The translations under genes and the position numbers were made by a program. Positions 7,830 through 16,397 of a DNA stretch of 64,000 bases are shown piece by piece. Origin of the DNA: Anaerolineae bacterium (GTDB taxonomy: Bacteria; Chloroflexota; Anaerolineae; Aggregatilineales; Phototrophicaceae); NCBI GenBank assembly GCA_030950085.1, contig JAUZRW010000039.1, positions 51,248 through 115,247 of the forward strand, given 5' to 3'. The notes beneath the pieces were generated by a model that was not told where the DNA came from, searched no databases, and saw nothing but the letters and a program-made list of their open reading frames with translations. The stretch's first letter is position 1. Every line of letters starts with the position of its first letter.

Positions 7830-9155
7830 ATGATAGAAACAAAATCCATACAGTTCTTAGAGTTAGACAAACTCAATGAGGGTCAATTAGCCAAAATCTT
7901 CAAACGTGCTGAACAAGACATCAGTGACTTATTGCCACTTGCACAAAGCATCTCTGATGATGTGCGTGGTAATGGTGATGCTGCACTTGTGAAATATGCG
8001 CGTAAATTCGACGCTGAGGGTTTTGAGGCTTCTATGCTCAAAGCCACGCCAGAAGATTTTGACCGCGCTCGTAAAAATGTTGAATCCGATGTAGTGGAAG
8101 CTATCAAAGAAGCACATGACAACATACTACGCTTCCATGAAGAACAAATGCCGGAAAAAATGTGGTTCACAGAAGTTAAGCCCGGCATCATGGCAGGTGA
8201 AAAAATATCACCCGTGACCAGTGTTGGTTTGTATGTGCCGCGTGGAAAAGGTGCATTTCCGTCTGTGATGTTGATGTTGGCTACTCCAGCAAAAGTGGCT
8301 GATGTATCGCGTATTGTCGTTGTCACGCCACCAACTCCCGAAGGTAAAGCCGATGATGCTTCGTTGGTCGCAGCAGAAATCGCAGGGGTTGATGATGTTT
8401 ATGTTGTCGGCGGTATTCAGGCTATTTCTGCGCTTGCCTACGGGACAGAAACAATTCCTAAAGTCGATAAAATCATTGGACCCGGCAGTAGTTATGTGAC
8501 AGCCGCAAAACGTATTCTATATGGCACGGTTGATGTCGGGCTCCCGGCGGGACCCAGTGAGGCGATTATTTTGTGTGATGAACATGCCAATCCCAAACTC
8601 GCGGCACTTGATTTATTGGTAGAAGCTGAACATGGTTCAGAATCAGCCGCAATCTTAGTCACACACAGCCGTGAAGTAGCCGAAAAAGCACTAGAAGTTT
8701 TGCCAGAATACATTTCACAACTCCCACAATGGCGACAAGATTTTGTGAAAAATGTATTGTCGAATTATGGCGGGATTCTACTCACCAACAGCCTTGAAGA
8801 ATCAATTGATTTTGTAAATCGTTATGCGCCAGAGCATCTTGAGGTACTCGTGAAAGAACCCTTTGTCGCGCTTAATAAAATCAACAATGCAGGTGAAATA
8901 CTATTAGGTGAAATGACACCCATTCCGACTGCGAATTATGCACTTGGCTTAAATGCGATTTTACCAACAGGCGGTTTTGCACGCAGTTTCTCATCTGTCA
9001 GCGTGTGGGACTTTCTCAAACGCAGTGGTGTCGGTTATCTCTCGCGTGAAGGCTATCAACGTTTGCAAGGTCATGTTGCAACATTGGCAGATTATGAAGG
9101 TTTTCCAGCTCACGCCCAAGCTATTCGTATGCGTAACAAGATTCTTGGCTTATGA
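7830..9155 (+). CDS. hisD: Histidinol dehydrogenase
   Basis: It catalyses the last two oxidations, L-histidinol to L-histidine, with NAD and zinc. The product is 441 residues from ATG 7830, preceded by TGAGGGATAATGTC. An upstream ATG at 7764 is part of a poor extension across the terminator. Motifs are GLYVPRGKGAFPS, IIGPGSSYVTAAKR, GLPAGPSE, AEHGSESAA (with zinc-site residues) and PTGGFARSFSSVSV. It overlaps the next gene by 4 bases (ATGA), and other his genes lie on the opposite strand just beyond. Confidence 0.95.
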   Translation: MIETKSIQFLELDKLNEGQLAKIFKRAEQDISDLLPLAQSISDDVRGNGDAALVKYARKFDAEGFEASMLKATPEDFDRARKNVESDVVEAIKEAHDNILRFHEEQMPEKMWFTEVKPGIMAGEKISPVTSVGLYVPRGKGAFPSVMLMLATPAKVADVSRIVVVTPPTPEGKADDASLVAAEIAGVDDVYVVGGIQAISALAYGTETIPKVDKIIGPGSSYVTAAKRILYGTVDVGLPAGPSEAIILCDEHANPKLAALDLLVEAEHGSESAAILVTHSREVAEKALEVLPEYISQLPQWRQDFVKNVLSNYGGILLTNSLEESIDFVNRYAPEHLEVLVKEPFVALNKINNAGEILLGEMTPIPTANYALGLNAILPTGGFARSFSSVSVWDFLKRSGVGYLSREGYQRLQGHVATLADYEGFPAHAQAIRMRNKILGL

Positions 9156-10396
9156 GTGACGTATTACAGCAAATCCGAGATATGCAATATCGTGATAAGA
9201 GTGGCGCAGAACGGCTGCTCTTATCTTTCATCCGTGAGAACTTCCCACTAGATGTACAAACGTTAGAACTCACACCACTTGCCGTATCACTCAATTCGTT
9301 CAATGGGTTTATGACCCTTGCTGATGGCAGTCGCCGTTTTTTCAAGACACACACAGAAACGGATACTGTTATCACTGAATACTACAATGCCGGAATGTTG
9401 TCTAAAGCTGGATATAAGGTCATTCAGCCCATTTTCAAATCGACTGAGCCGGGAAAACAACTGCTTGTCTATGACGTCATTGACGATGAGTCAGTCTTTG
9501 ACCTCGCGTGGCGTATTGAAGAAAGTGCTGATGCGTCTGATTTACTTTCGCCATTGACTGCTGCACAGAATAGGGCGGACGATGAATTATTGGCACTTTA
9601 TCAAGCCACAATTGAAAATCAAAGTGCTGAAAATGCAGCAAAATCACCTGTGCATCAACTATTTTATCATCGGCTTGTAGGAGGGCGTTTAGACCGCTTC
9701 TATGGCGACAACATGCAAATTACTCTGCCAGATGGTCGGCATGATATGGCAACAGTGAGACGTGTCAAATGGGTGATTAATGGTCAAGAATACGCCGATT
9801 CACTGGATACTGTTATTGATAGAGCAAAGCAGATACTTGTCCCTAGTCAAGCTAATATGTCGATTATCGGTCATGGTGATGCACATAACGGCAATGTTTT
9901 CTATCGCAAGAATGACAATCCGCCTTCACTGCTTTATTTTGACCCTGCGTTTGCTGGACAACATCACCCCCTGCTTGATTTGACGAAGCCGCTATTCCAC
10001 AATGTCTTTGCGATGTGGATGTACTTCCCACAAGAAAAACTGCAATCCAGCACAATTTCGCTCAGAAAGCAGGGGGATACATGGCATATCGACTATGAAT
10101 ATGCCTTACCACCTGTTCGGCAAATGTTTTTGGAAAGTAAAGTGCAGCGCGTTCTCATTCCGATTTTGAAGCAACTTAAGACTAATGGGCAATTGCGTCA
10201 AGGTTGGCGTACTTATTTGAAAGCAGCTTTATTCTGTTGCCCCTTCTTAACAATGAATTTGGCAGATGGTGACAAATTCCCACCAGAAATCAGCTTATTA
10301 GGTTTAGCGATGAGTATAGAAATGGGTGCAGACAGTAGCGGTCAACGGAGTATGATTGACCGCACCTTAGATGAAGTTGAAAGCGTATTAGGCTAA
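9152..10396 (+). CDS. APH/choline-kinase-like phosphotransferase of unknown substrate
   Basis: The product is 414 residues and translationally coupled to hisD (4-base overlap). The kinase signature is IIGHGDAHNGNV (Brenner-like HGDxHxGN catalytic loop), followed by LLYFDPAFAGQHHPLLDL, where FDPAFAG takes the place of the usual DFxxAxxG metal-binding motif. The N-lobe shows FKTHTETDTVITEYYNAGML with a lysine in the expected ATP-contacting place. Members phosphorylate small molecules such as aminoglycosides, choline or homoserine. The coupling to hisD suggests a metabolic rather than a resistance role, but the substrate cannot be read from sequence. Its stop overlaps the 3' end of hisG by 9 bases (convergent). 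Confidence 0.65.
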   Translation: MSDVLQQIRDMQYRDKSGAERLLLSFIRENFPLDVQTLELTPLAVSLNSFNGFMTLADGSRRFFKTHTETDTVITEYYNAGMLSKAGYKVIQPIFKSTEPGKQLLVYDVIDDESVFDLAWRIEESADASDLLSPLTAAQNRADDELLALYQATIENQSAENAAKSPVHQLFYHRLVGGRLDRFYGDNMQITLPDGRHDMATVRRVKWVINGQEYADSLDTVIDRAKQILVPSQANMSIIGHGDAHNGNVFYRKNDNPPSLLYFDPAFAGQHHPLLDLTKPLFHNVFAMWMYFPQEKLQSSTISLRKQGDTWHIDYEYALPPVRQMFLESKVQRVLIPILKQLKTNGQLRQGWRTYLKAALFCCPFLTMNLADGDKFPPEISLLGLAMSIEMGADSSGQRSMIDRTLDEVESVLG

Positions 10397-11404
10397 GTCC
10401 AGTTTTTCCAGCAAACGGGTATATGTGGGGGATTGGTCAAGGAAAACATAGTGTACAGGTGTCGCAATCGCATGTCTGCCACCAATAGACCGCATATGCT
10501 CAACTGCTTCTAGTAACTTTTTGTTTCCCACAATAATATTGACAGTATGCCATATCTTGCCTGAATCATCGCCATTTGTACTGTAGATAGGCGCGATAGT
10601 CGGACCCAATAAACCTCGCGTAATTGGGTTGCTGGCTATTTTACGAGCGACCTCCTCTGGCGCTTCACCCTGAACATCAATTGTAAGCTGATAATATTGC
10701 TGTCCATTTTGTGCGGCATCAATATATTCAAGCATGATACGAGTCGTATCTAACAATTCGGGATGATTCAGCAAAGCCTCTCGATTGCCGATTAAGCAGG
10801 CTTGCGAATCCGTGACTGTGCCGCCTTCAATCATTTTGAGGTGGTTTTCGCGCAATGTTGTTCCGGTTTGGGTTAAATCAACCACCATATCCGCATAGCC
10901 AATTGTTGGTGCGGCTTCAATCGCGCCATCTGCTTTGACCATTGAGAAATGGTGAATACTGTGCTGATGCAAGAATTCACGAGTCGAATGTGTAAAAGTA
11001 GTCGCAATGCGAATATTACGCCCTTTTCGCTCACGGAAATCTAAGGCAATCTCGGCTAAATCTGCCATATTTTGGACATCAACCCATGCTTCCGGCACTG
11101 CTACAACCAAACTACAATGACCGTATCCTAACTTATCATGAATAATAACTAGATTCTCGTGTGGATTCTCATGAACGACATCGTAACCTGTGATACCAAG
11201 ATGTGCTGTGCCATCTACCACTTTGTAGACAACATCTTTCACACGTTGGAACAAAACACCGAGCGATGGAATAGCAGGCATTGTACCGACATATTGACGC
11301 TCGTTGGGCTTTGACACTTTGAGACCACATTGTTTTAGGAATGATTGTGTTGGTTGGCTAATTGCGCCCTTACTAGGCATGGCAATTGTAAAACGTTGTG
11401 TCAT
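10388..11404 (-). CDS. hisG: ATP phosphoribosyltransferase, long form
   Basis: It catalyses the first step of histidine synthesis, joining ATP and PRPP. The product is 338 residues, longer than short-form HisG (about 210). Residues 1-215 carry the catalytic domain (TIAMPSKGAI, AHLGITGYDV, the IGYADMVVDLTQTGTTLRENHL PRPP-site region). The last ~110 residues (GLLGPTIAPIYS, HTVNIIV, LLEAVEHMRSIGG) match the C-terminal regulatory HisG_C domain of the long form. The start codon overlaps the stop of the HisZ-like gene upstream by 4 bases. Long-form HisG normally works without HisZ, so the pairing is unusual. Confidence 0.92.
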   Translation of the reverse strand: MTQRFTIAMPSKGAISQPTQSFLKQCGLKVSKPNERQYVGTMPAIPSLGVLFQRVKDVVYKVVDGTAHLGITGYDVVHENPHENLVIIHDKLGYGHCSLVVAVPEAWVDVQNMADLAEIALDFRERKGRNIRIATTFTHSTREFLHQHSIHHFSMVKADGAIEAAPTIGYADMVVDLTQTGTTLRENHLKMIEGGTVTDSQACLIGNREALLNHPELLDTTRIMLEYIDAAQNGQQYYQLTIDVQGEAPEEVARKIASNPITRGLLGPTIAPIYSTNGDDSGKIWHTVNIIVGNKKLLEAVEHMRSIGGRHAIATPVHYVFLDQSPTYTRLLEKLDLA

Positions 11405-12771
11405 GATAATGCGGCTTTCAAGTCTTTCAGAAGATTGTCTTTTTCAGTAAAAGCATATGATAGGTCATTCAAACTTGCCCTACCATTTTCGATTGTGAGC
11501 ATTATGCCATCTTTTGCTAAACTAATGACAACTGCAATCTGATTATCACGCAGAAAACGCGCCCATTTGATAACATCAGAGCCATCCTCGCCATTAATGA
11601 CAACAAAATTTCGCATTTTTGCAGCAACTGGTAGTAGAGGCAGCATTGTGTCCACGTAATATGCAAAACCAATCGCCGGAATATTTTTCTCGCTACCTAG
11701 AATACGGGTTAATTCGTCATAGCGTCCGCCCCCGACAATATAATTATCTTCACCGACTTCTACACCGAAAACGAGACCGGTATAGTATTCCCAATTTTTG
11801 GTGAGGTCAGCTTGGATGACAATTTGGTCGCGCTCAATGCCATAAGATTCAAGCAACACTACCGTTTGCTGCCAATCGGACAGAATTGCGTGACCATCGG
11901 CATCATCGCCAATCCATTTTTCAATCTGCGAAAATGCCTCATCAATGGGCGCACGTAGATTGACCCATTCTGCGAAAAAATCTAAGGCAGCTTCAATTTG
12001 ATGCTGCTCAAGCGCCCGTTCTCGCTTGTTGAGTAATCGTTCTGCTATATCTTCGCGTGTCCGACCACCCATTGTTGTTCCATAACGAGTGGAGTCCAGA
12101 AGGGCATTCAGTATGTGTTGTGTTTGGCTGCTATCTTGTTGATGGGTGTCACTATTATCGTGGTTGACTGGTTTGGGCGAAACAATTGCTTTCATATTCC
12201 GCAGAGCGATTTCTTTGCCCCGAAGATTGTTTTTTAGGATGTCGCGCTGTGATAGCAACATTCGATAGGTCTTGCTGTCTAAACCATAGCGTGATAATAA
12301 GTGCAATTGTAAACCAACATGCCCAATAACCAGTTTCCAATTAGTCATCCCTAGCTTAGAAACACCCCCTACTGCCATGGCGATTGTTTCTACATCAGAT
12401 GCAACACCATTTACGCCGATAAACTCGGCACCGATACTGTATTTCTGATATTCCAATGAGTAATTGCTTGGCTCATCTTCAAAAATTGCGCCGCTAAATT
12501 GCCAGCGCACTATATCTGTTTGTTTGCTGCTTACATAGAGGCTTGCCGCCGCAGCCGTGAATTCAGGACGTAATGCGAGTTGTCTGCCAAAACGCTCAAA
12601 TGTGAAAAGGCGGTCAATGATAGTATCACCGGCACGAGTGAGAAAAATATCTGATGGCTCAATGAATGGCAGTTCGATAGTGTCATAACCATACAATGCC
12701 ATATGGTCATGCAATTTTTTTTCGATTGTGCGAATCTTTGCTGACTGTTGCTGTAGTGTACTGAGGCTCAT
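11401..12771 (-). CDS. hisZ: HisZ-like histidyl-tRNA synthetase paralogue
   Basis: The product is 456 residues with the class II HisRS fold: LALRPEFT (motif 1/2 region), IVGGGRYDEL and WEYYTGLVF (the histidine-A loop equivalent), and a C-terminal anticodon-domain-like segment. Motif 2 of true HisRS (FRYERP) is replaced by IFEDEPSNY, so the catalytic arginine is missing. This argues against tRNA charging. It sits directly upstream of hisG with a 4-base overlap, the classic context of the ATP-PRT regulatory subunit. A polar insert near residues 198-222 (HDNSDTHQQDSSQTQ) is unusual. Confidence 0.75.
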   Translation of the reverse strand: MSLSTLQQQSAKIRTIEKKLHDHMALYGYDTIELPFIEPSDIFLTRAGDTIIDRLFTFERFGRQLALRPEFTAAAASLYVSSKQTDIVRWQFSGAIFEDEPSNYSLEYQKYSIGAEFIGVNGVASDVETIAMAVGGVSKLGMTNWKLVIGHVGLQLHLLSRYGLDSKTYRMLLSQRDILKNNLRGKEIALRNMKAIVSPKPVNHDNSDTHQQDSSQTQHILNALLDSTRYGTTMGGRTREDIAERLLNKRERALEQHQIEAALDFFAEWVNLRAPIDEAFSQIEKWIGDDADGHAILSDWQQTVVLLESYGIERDQIVIQADLTKNWEYYTGLVFGVEVGEDNYIVGGGRYDELTRILGSEKNIPAIGFAYYVDTMLPLLPVAAKMRNFVVINGEDGSDVIKWARFLRDNQIAVVISLAKDGIMLTIENGRASLNDLSYAFTEKDNLLKDLKAALS

Positions 12772-12851
12772 TTGTGCTTCCGAGAGTGTTCAATATCAGC
12801 TAATTGGCGACCATGATAACGTTCTTTTTGACGTAAGCAACAGTAGAATCA

Positions 12852-12877
12852 GAAAATGCCCTATATGAGGCATTTTC
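12852..12877. terminator. Hairpin terminator downstream of the L,D-transpeptidase gene
   Basis: GAAAATGCC and GGCATTTTC form a perfect 9-bp stem with an 8-base loop. On the minus strand it follows the transpeptidase stop at 12912, and the T-rich 3' side of the stem is followed by more T/C. Confidence 0.65.
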
Positions 12878-12911
12878 CGTGGTTACCTACTTGTCAGTAT
12901 TGAGAGTAATT

Positions 12912-13928
12912 CTAGCTGTATTCGCCACTGCTATAGACATGAACAGATAAATCTGGGCTATCTTCTACACTGAAATCACGCACATCAGACGACCACTCGT
13001 AAATCCAGTTTGCGTCAGTAATCGACATATTGACACAACCATGACTTTGGCGATAACCAAATTTGTCGTGCCAGAATGTGCCGTGTAGCGCAATATCGCC
13101 GTCGAAAAACATTGTCCATGGCACTTCTTCAAGATAATAGAAATCTGGTCGATTATATGCGCCACTCATTGTTGTGCGTTCGCGGCGTAGATAGACATTG
13201 AATGTGCCTTCATTGGTTGACCATTCCGGCAAACCAGACGCAATCAATGTTGCGAACACAGGTATGTCGTCTTCATAGGCAATAAGTACCTGTTCGTATA
13301 AATCAACACTGATCCATTTATCAGTATTCACATCTGCTGGACGTTCAATCGGCACAATTTTAGCAACATTAAATTGGTGTATCCACTGATTTTCGCCAAC
13401 CTGATACCAATCATACCCCTCAACTTGCACTGTTGCGTAGATACTGACACGGGTATAACGATACAAAAACGGGTTATTGTCTGATTGTTCGCCGCCGGGT
13501 GTTTCTGAAGGATTCAAATGCCGCAATGTCCATGCCATTGTGTACGGTAAACCCTCTTCTGGTAAACGGACACCTGCGTAACGCGAGATAGCAACATCTT
13601 CGCTTAAGTTGCTCGTCGGCACCCAACGGTCAGGCGCAATCTGTGTCCAATCGCCCTGTGTCATTGCCCCTGAAAGCGTGACATAGTTGTAACCTTCGCC
13701 CATATCATTAACCAAGTTGCCACCCGCATCGTACATGGCTAAATTGCCTTCTACACGCCGATAAGCGCGGTCATAGATTAAATTCGGGTCTACAACCAGT
13801 GGTCGAATATTTGGTTCCGGATATTGGGCTATCACTTCCGGTGTTACCCCGATAGCCACTTCATCTTGTGCTATTGTCGGGACAACCATCAACATGATTA
13901 ATAGTACCACTGTGAGATAACGCTTCAT
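12912..13928 (-). CDS. Secreted L,D-transpeptidase (YkuD family)
   Basis: The product is 338 residues from ATG 13928, which starts a clean signal peptide (KRY, hydrophobic core to IAQ). In-frame codons upstream to 13967 do not. The C-terminal YkuD catalytic motif is complete: HGTFWHDKFGYRQSHGCVNMS, with the reactive Cys in SHGCVN and its His partner 15 residues earlier. Such enzymes form 3-3 crosslinks in peptidoglycan or anchor proteins to it. The N-terminal half (about 30-200) is a beta-rich, probably SH3-like, wall-binding region (WTQIAPDRWVPTSNL, WYQVGENQWIHQFNV). The gene stands alone and diverges from the SH3-repeat gene. Confidence 0.88.
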   Translation of the reverse strand: MKRYLTVVLLIMLMVVPTIAQDEVAIGVTPEVIAQYPEPNIRPLVVDPNLIYDRAYRRVEGNLAMYDAGGNLVNDMGEGYNYVTLSGAMTQGDWTQIAPDRWVPTSNLSEDVAISRYAGVRLPEEGLPYTMAWTLRHLNPSETPGGEQSDNNPFLYRYTRVSIYATVQVEGYDWYQVGENQWIHQFNVAKIVPIERPADVNTDKWISVDLYEQVLIAYEDDIPVFATLIASGLPEWSTNEGTFNVYLRRERTTMSGAYNRPDFYYLEEVPWTMFFDGDIALHGTFWHDKFGYRQSHGCVNMSITDANWIYEWSSDVRDFSVEDSPDLSVHVYSSGEYS

Positions 13929-14048
13929 TTGCGATTCCTTTATAGACTCAACCCCATATGCGTGCATCTATCAGTATGCCGCAAGTTAAATTAGGACACC
14001 ACTATGCTTACCCTACGAAAAACCAACGATAGACTGACGATGGGATGG

Positions 14049-14077
14049 TTGCCGAATATTAAGCATGGCTTTATACT
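14049..14077 (+). promoter_or_regulatory. Candidate sigma-70-type promoter for the SH3-repeat gene
   Basis: TTGCCG (4/6 to consensus) and TATACT (5/6) are separated by 17 bases, about 80 bases before the ATG at 14155. Confidence 0.5.
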
Positions 14078-14154
14078 CATAGGCGTATGAATACTTCGTA
14101 GTTAACTATTAAACCATCCCTGTATGGGTGGACTTATCACTGGGAAGGGGATCT

Positions 14155-16323
14155 ATGAAATCTCAAAAACGACTTCCAATCATCATGACAATATTAATAC
14201 TCTTGAGTTTGATGATTGGTAGCATGACATCAGCTAGTGAATTGGAGCAACGGGCAACATTTGAAGCACCATTGCTTGTAGTGAACACCAGTTTCTTGAA
14301 TGTGCGTACTGGTCCGGGTGTGCAGTATTCGACACTCGTCACAGTTGTTGGTGGTTCAGAACTGCCTGTTTTAGGTGTTGCAGGAGACCAAGTATGGTAT
14401 CAGGTAGCAACCGATGTTGGACCGGGTTGGGTTAATGTGAACTTCACATTGGCACGCGGCGATTTCTCTAATGTGCCATTTGTTGAAGTTGGTGACCTTG
14501 GCGCATCCAATGCCGATTTAGGGCAAGGTGGCGGTGCGACTGTGCCGGGAGTATCTACTGGGTCTGTTCAAACGACACGTTCTTTCGATATTGAGCGTGT
14601 TAGTAATCGGATTGCAGTAACAGGTGTCACGAGTATAGGGCGTAATATTCATCAAGACCCTAGTTATAGCTCACTCATTCTAAGCCGCCATGCACCGAAC
14701 GACCCCAATCTAATTTACCCACTAATAGATGCTTTAACAAACTCGGAAGCGACATGGTATAAATTCAACATTCCGAGTATTGGAGTTGGTTGGGTTGATG
14801 CAGTAGGTTTCCGCCCCCTAGAATGTGGTCTTGACCAAGTAGGTGTTGTACTAGCGGCTGTGCCGATTAATTTTGATGGCATCGCTAATCGTGAGCCATT
14901 CTTACTGACACCCGGTACAGAAGTCTATATCATTGGACGTGATGCAAATTTTGCTATTGTTCAGTTATTAGATGGTACAGCCGGCTTTGTACAAGCAGAT
15001 GTAATTGATAATCGCTCAGATGATGTTGTATCGGCTTGTGACCAAGTTCCCGGACTAGAAACAGCCACAGGAACACCTGTTATCTCACAGAATTTCGGAC
15101 AAGGTGGCGGCGCAGTTGACTCCAATAATGGTGTGCGCTTTACCGTGCCGCAACTTTCGGGGAATCATGTTGTTGTCAATACAGGCAATCTCAATATCCG
15201 TAGTGGTCCGGCAGCCGGTTTCTCAGTTGTTGCGACTGTTGCTGGAGGTACAGAGTTGATTGTACTTGGAAGAGCGACTGATAACGTCTGGTATCTTATT
15301 CAAGGTGACTTCGGACAAGGTTGGATTAACAGTGAATTTACGCTTTTCCGTGGCACTTACAGCACTGTTCCTGTCATCCGTGAGCCTGTGATTATCGACA
15401 ATTCTGGCGTGGCTGTAAATATCGGACAAGGTGGCGGTGTCGCTGCTACAACAAGTGGCATTACAACAGCAGGCACAGCGCAAACACAAACTTCGTTTGA
15501 TACTACACGCATTGGTAATCGTATTTTAATTACAGGTGTTCTCAGTATCGGGCGCAATATGCACGAGCAACCGAGTTATGACTCACTCATTCTGAGCCGT
15601 AGCGTACCGAATGACCCCAATACAGTTTATCCATTGATAGATGCCTTAGTCGATTCGCAGGGAACTACATGGTATAGAATCAATATTCCGAACATTGGTG
15701 TTGGTTGGGTTGACGGGGTTGTTTTCCGTCCATTAGAATGTGGACTTGACCAAGTAGGTGTTGTCCTATCAGGTGTACCAATAAATTTTGATGGTATTGC
15801 TAATCGTGAACCATTCTTGCTGACACCCGGTACAGAAGTCTATATCATCGGGCGTGAAGGTGATTTCGCCATTGTCCAACTGCTAGATGGCACAGCAGGC
15901 TTTGTACAAGCCAGCGCCATTGACAATCGCTCTGATGATGTTGTATCTGCCTGTGACCAAATTCCCGGCGTTCAGACAGCGACAGGCACGCCCATTATTA
16001 CCCGTAATACGAATACACCGGTTGATTTTGGTACGGGTACAGCTGCCGATGGTTCAAGTGTTCTCGCAGGATTACCGCCTGTCACGGGTAATCGTGTTGT
16101 TATCAATACAGGTAATTTGAATATTCGTAGTGGACCTGCGGCTGGCTTTGGTGTCGTTGCGACTGTTGCAGGTGGTACAGAACTCGCTGTTGTCGGGCGT
16201 GCGCCGGATGGTGTCTGGTATCTAGTTGAAGGTACATTTGGACGTGGATGGCTCAATAATGAATTTGTGCTGTTCCGTGGTGACTTTGGAACACTACCCG
16301 TTATTGACTTTAGTGGCAATTAG
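14155..16323 (+). CDS. Exported SH3-domain protein with internal duplication
   Basis: From ATG 14155 (preceded by GGGAAGGGG) the product is 722 residues with a signal peptide. Three SH3b domains (LNVRTGP or LNIRSGPAAG, GGTELxVxG, WYL, GWxN) alternate with two copies of an uncharacterised ~170-residue module. That module begins NRI.VTGV.SIGRN, passes through LECGLDQVGVVL and PINFDGIANREPFLLTPG, and ends in VVSACDQ. The order is SH3-X-SH3-X-SH3, with short GQGGG linkers. The second half is clearly a duplication of the first. SH3b domains usually bind wall polymers, so a cell-surface role is likely. The X module's function is not known. Confidence 0.75.
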   Translation: MKSQKRLPIIMTILILLSLMIGSMTSASELEQRATFEAPLLVVNTSFLNVRTGPGVQYSTLVTVVGGSELPVLGVAGDQVWYQVATDVGPGWVNVNFTLARGDFSNVPFVEVGDLGASNADLGQGGGATVPGVSTGSVQTTRSFDIERVSNRIAVTGVTSIGRNIHQDPSYSSLILSRHAPNDPNLIYPLIDALTNSEATWYKFNIPSIGVGWVDAVGFRPLECGLDQVGVVLAAVPINFDGIANREPFLLTPGTEVYIIGRDANFAIVQLLDGTAGFVQADVIDNRSDDVVSACDQVPGLETATGTPVISQNFGQGGGAVDSNNGVRFTVPQLSGNHVVVNTGNLNIRSGPAAGFSVVATVAGGTELIVLGRATDNVWYLIQGDFGQGWINSEFTLFRGTYSTVPVIREPVIIDNSGVAVNIGQGGGVAATTSGITTAGTAQTQTSFDTTRIGNRILITGVLSIGRNMHEQPSYDSLILSRSVPNDPNTVYPLIDALVDSQGTTWYRINIPNIGVGWVDGVVFRPLECGLDQVGVVLSGVPINFDGIANREPFLLTPGTEVYIIGREGDFAIVQLLDGTAGFVQASAIDNRSDDVVSACDQIPGVQTATGTPIITRNTNTPVDFGTGTAADGSSVLAGLPPVTGNRVVINTGNLNIRSGPAAGFGVVATVAGGTELAVVGRAPDGVWYLVEGTFGRGWLNNEFVLFRGDFGTLPVIDFSGN

Positions 16324-16354
16324 CCCTCTGTTGATAGTAGTAACGTTCGCTATA

Positions 16355-16387
16355 ATAGCACTCCAATATCGGAGTGCTATTTTTTTT
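16355..16387 (+). terminator. Strong intrinsic terminator after the SH3-repeat gene
   Basis: ATAGCACTCC and GGAGTGCTAT form a perfect 10-bp stem with a 6-base loop, followed by seven more T residues. Confidence 0.9.
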
Positions 16388-16397
16388 GAGGTAACAC

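Noticed and set aside
11401..12771. Annotating this gene as histidyl-tRNA synthetase
   Set aside because: The motif-2 arginine is replaced (FEDEPS) and the gene overlaps hisG, so a HisZ role is more likely.
14086..14117. A TGAATACTTC...ACTATTAAAC pattern also seen at 22837-22868
   Set aside because: Only two copies, in different orientation to their genes, with no further similarity around them. Chance in AT-rich DNA is not excluded.
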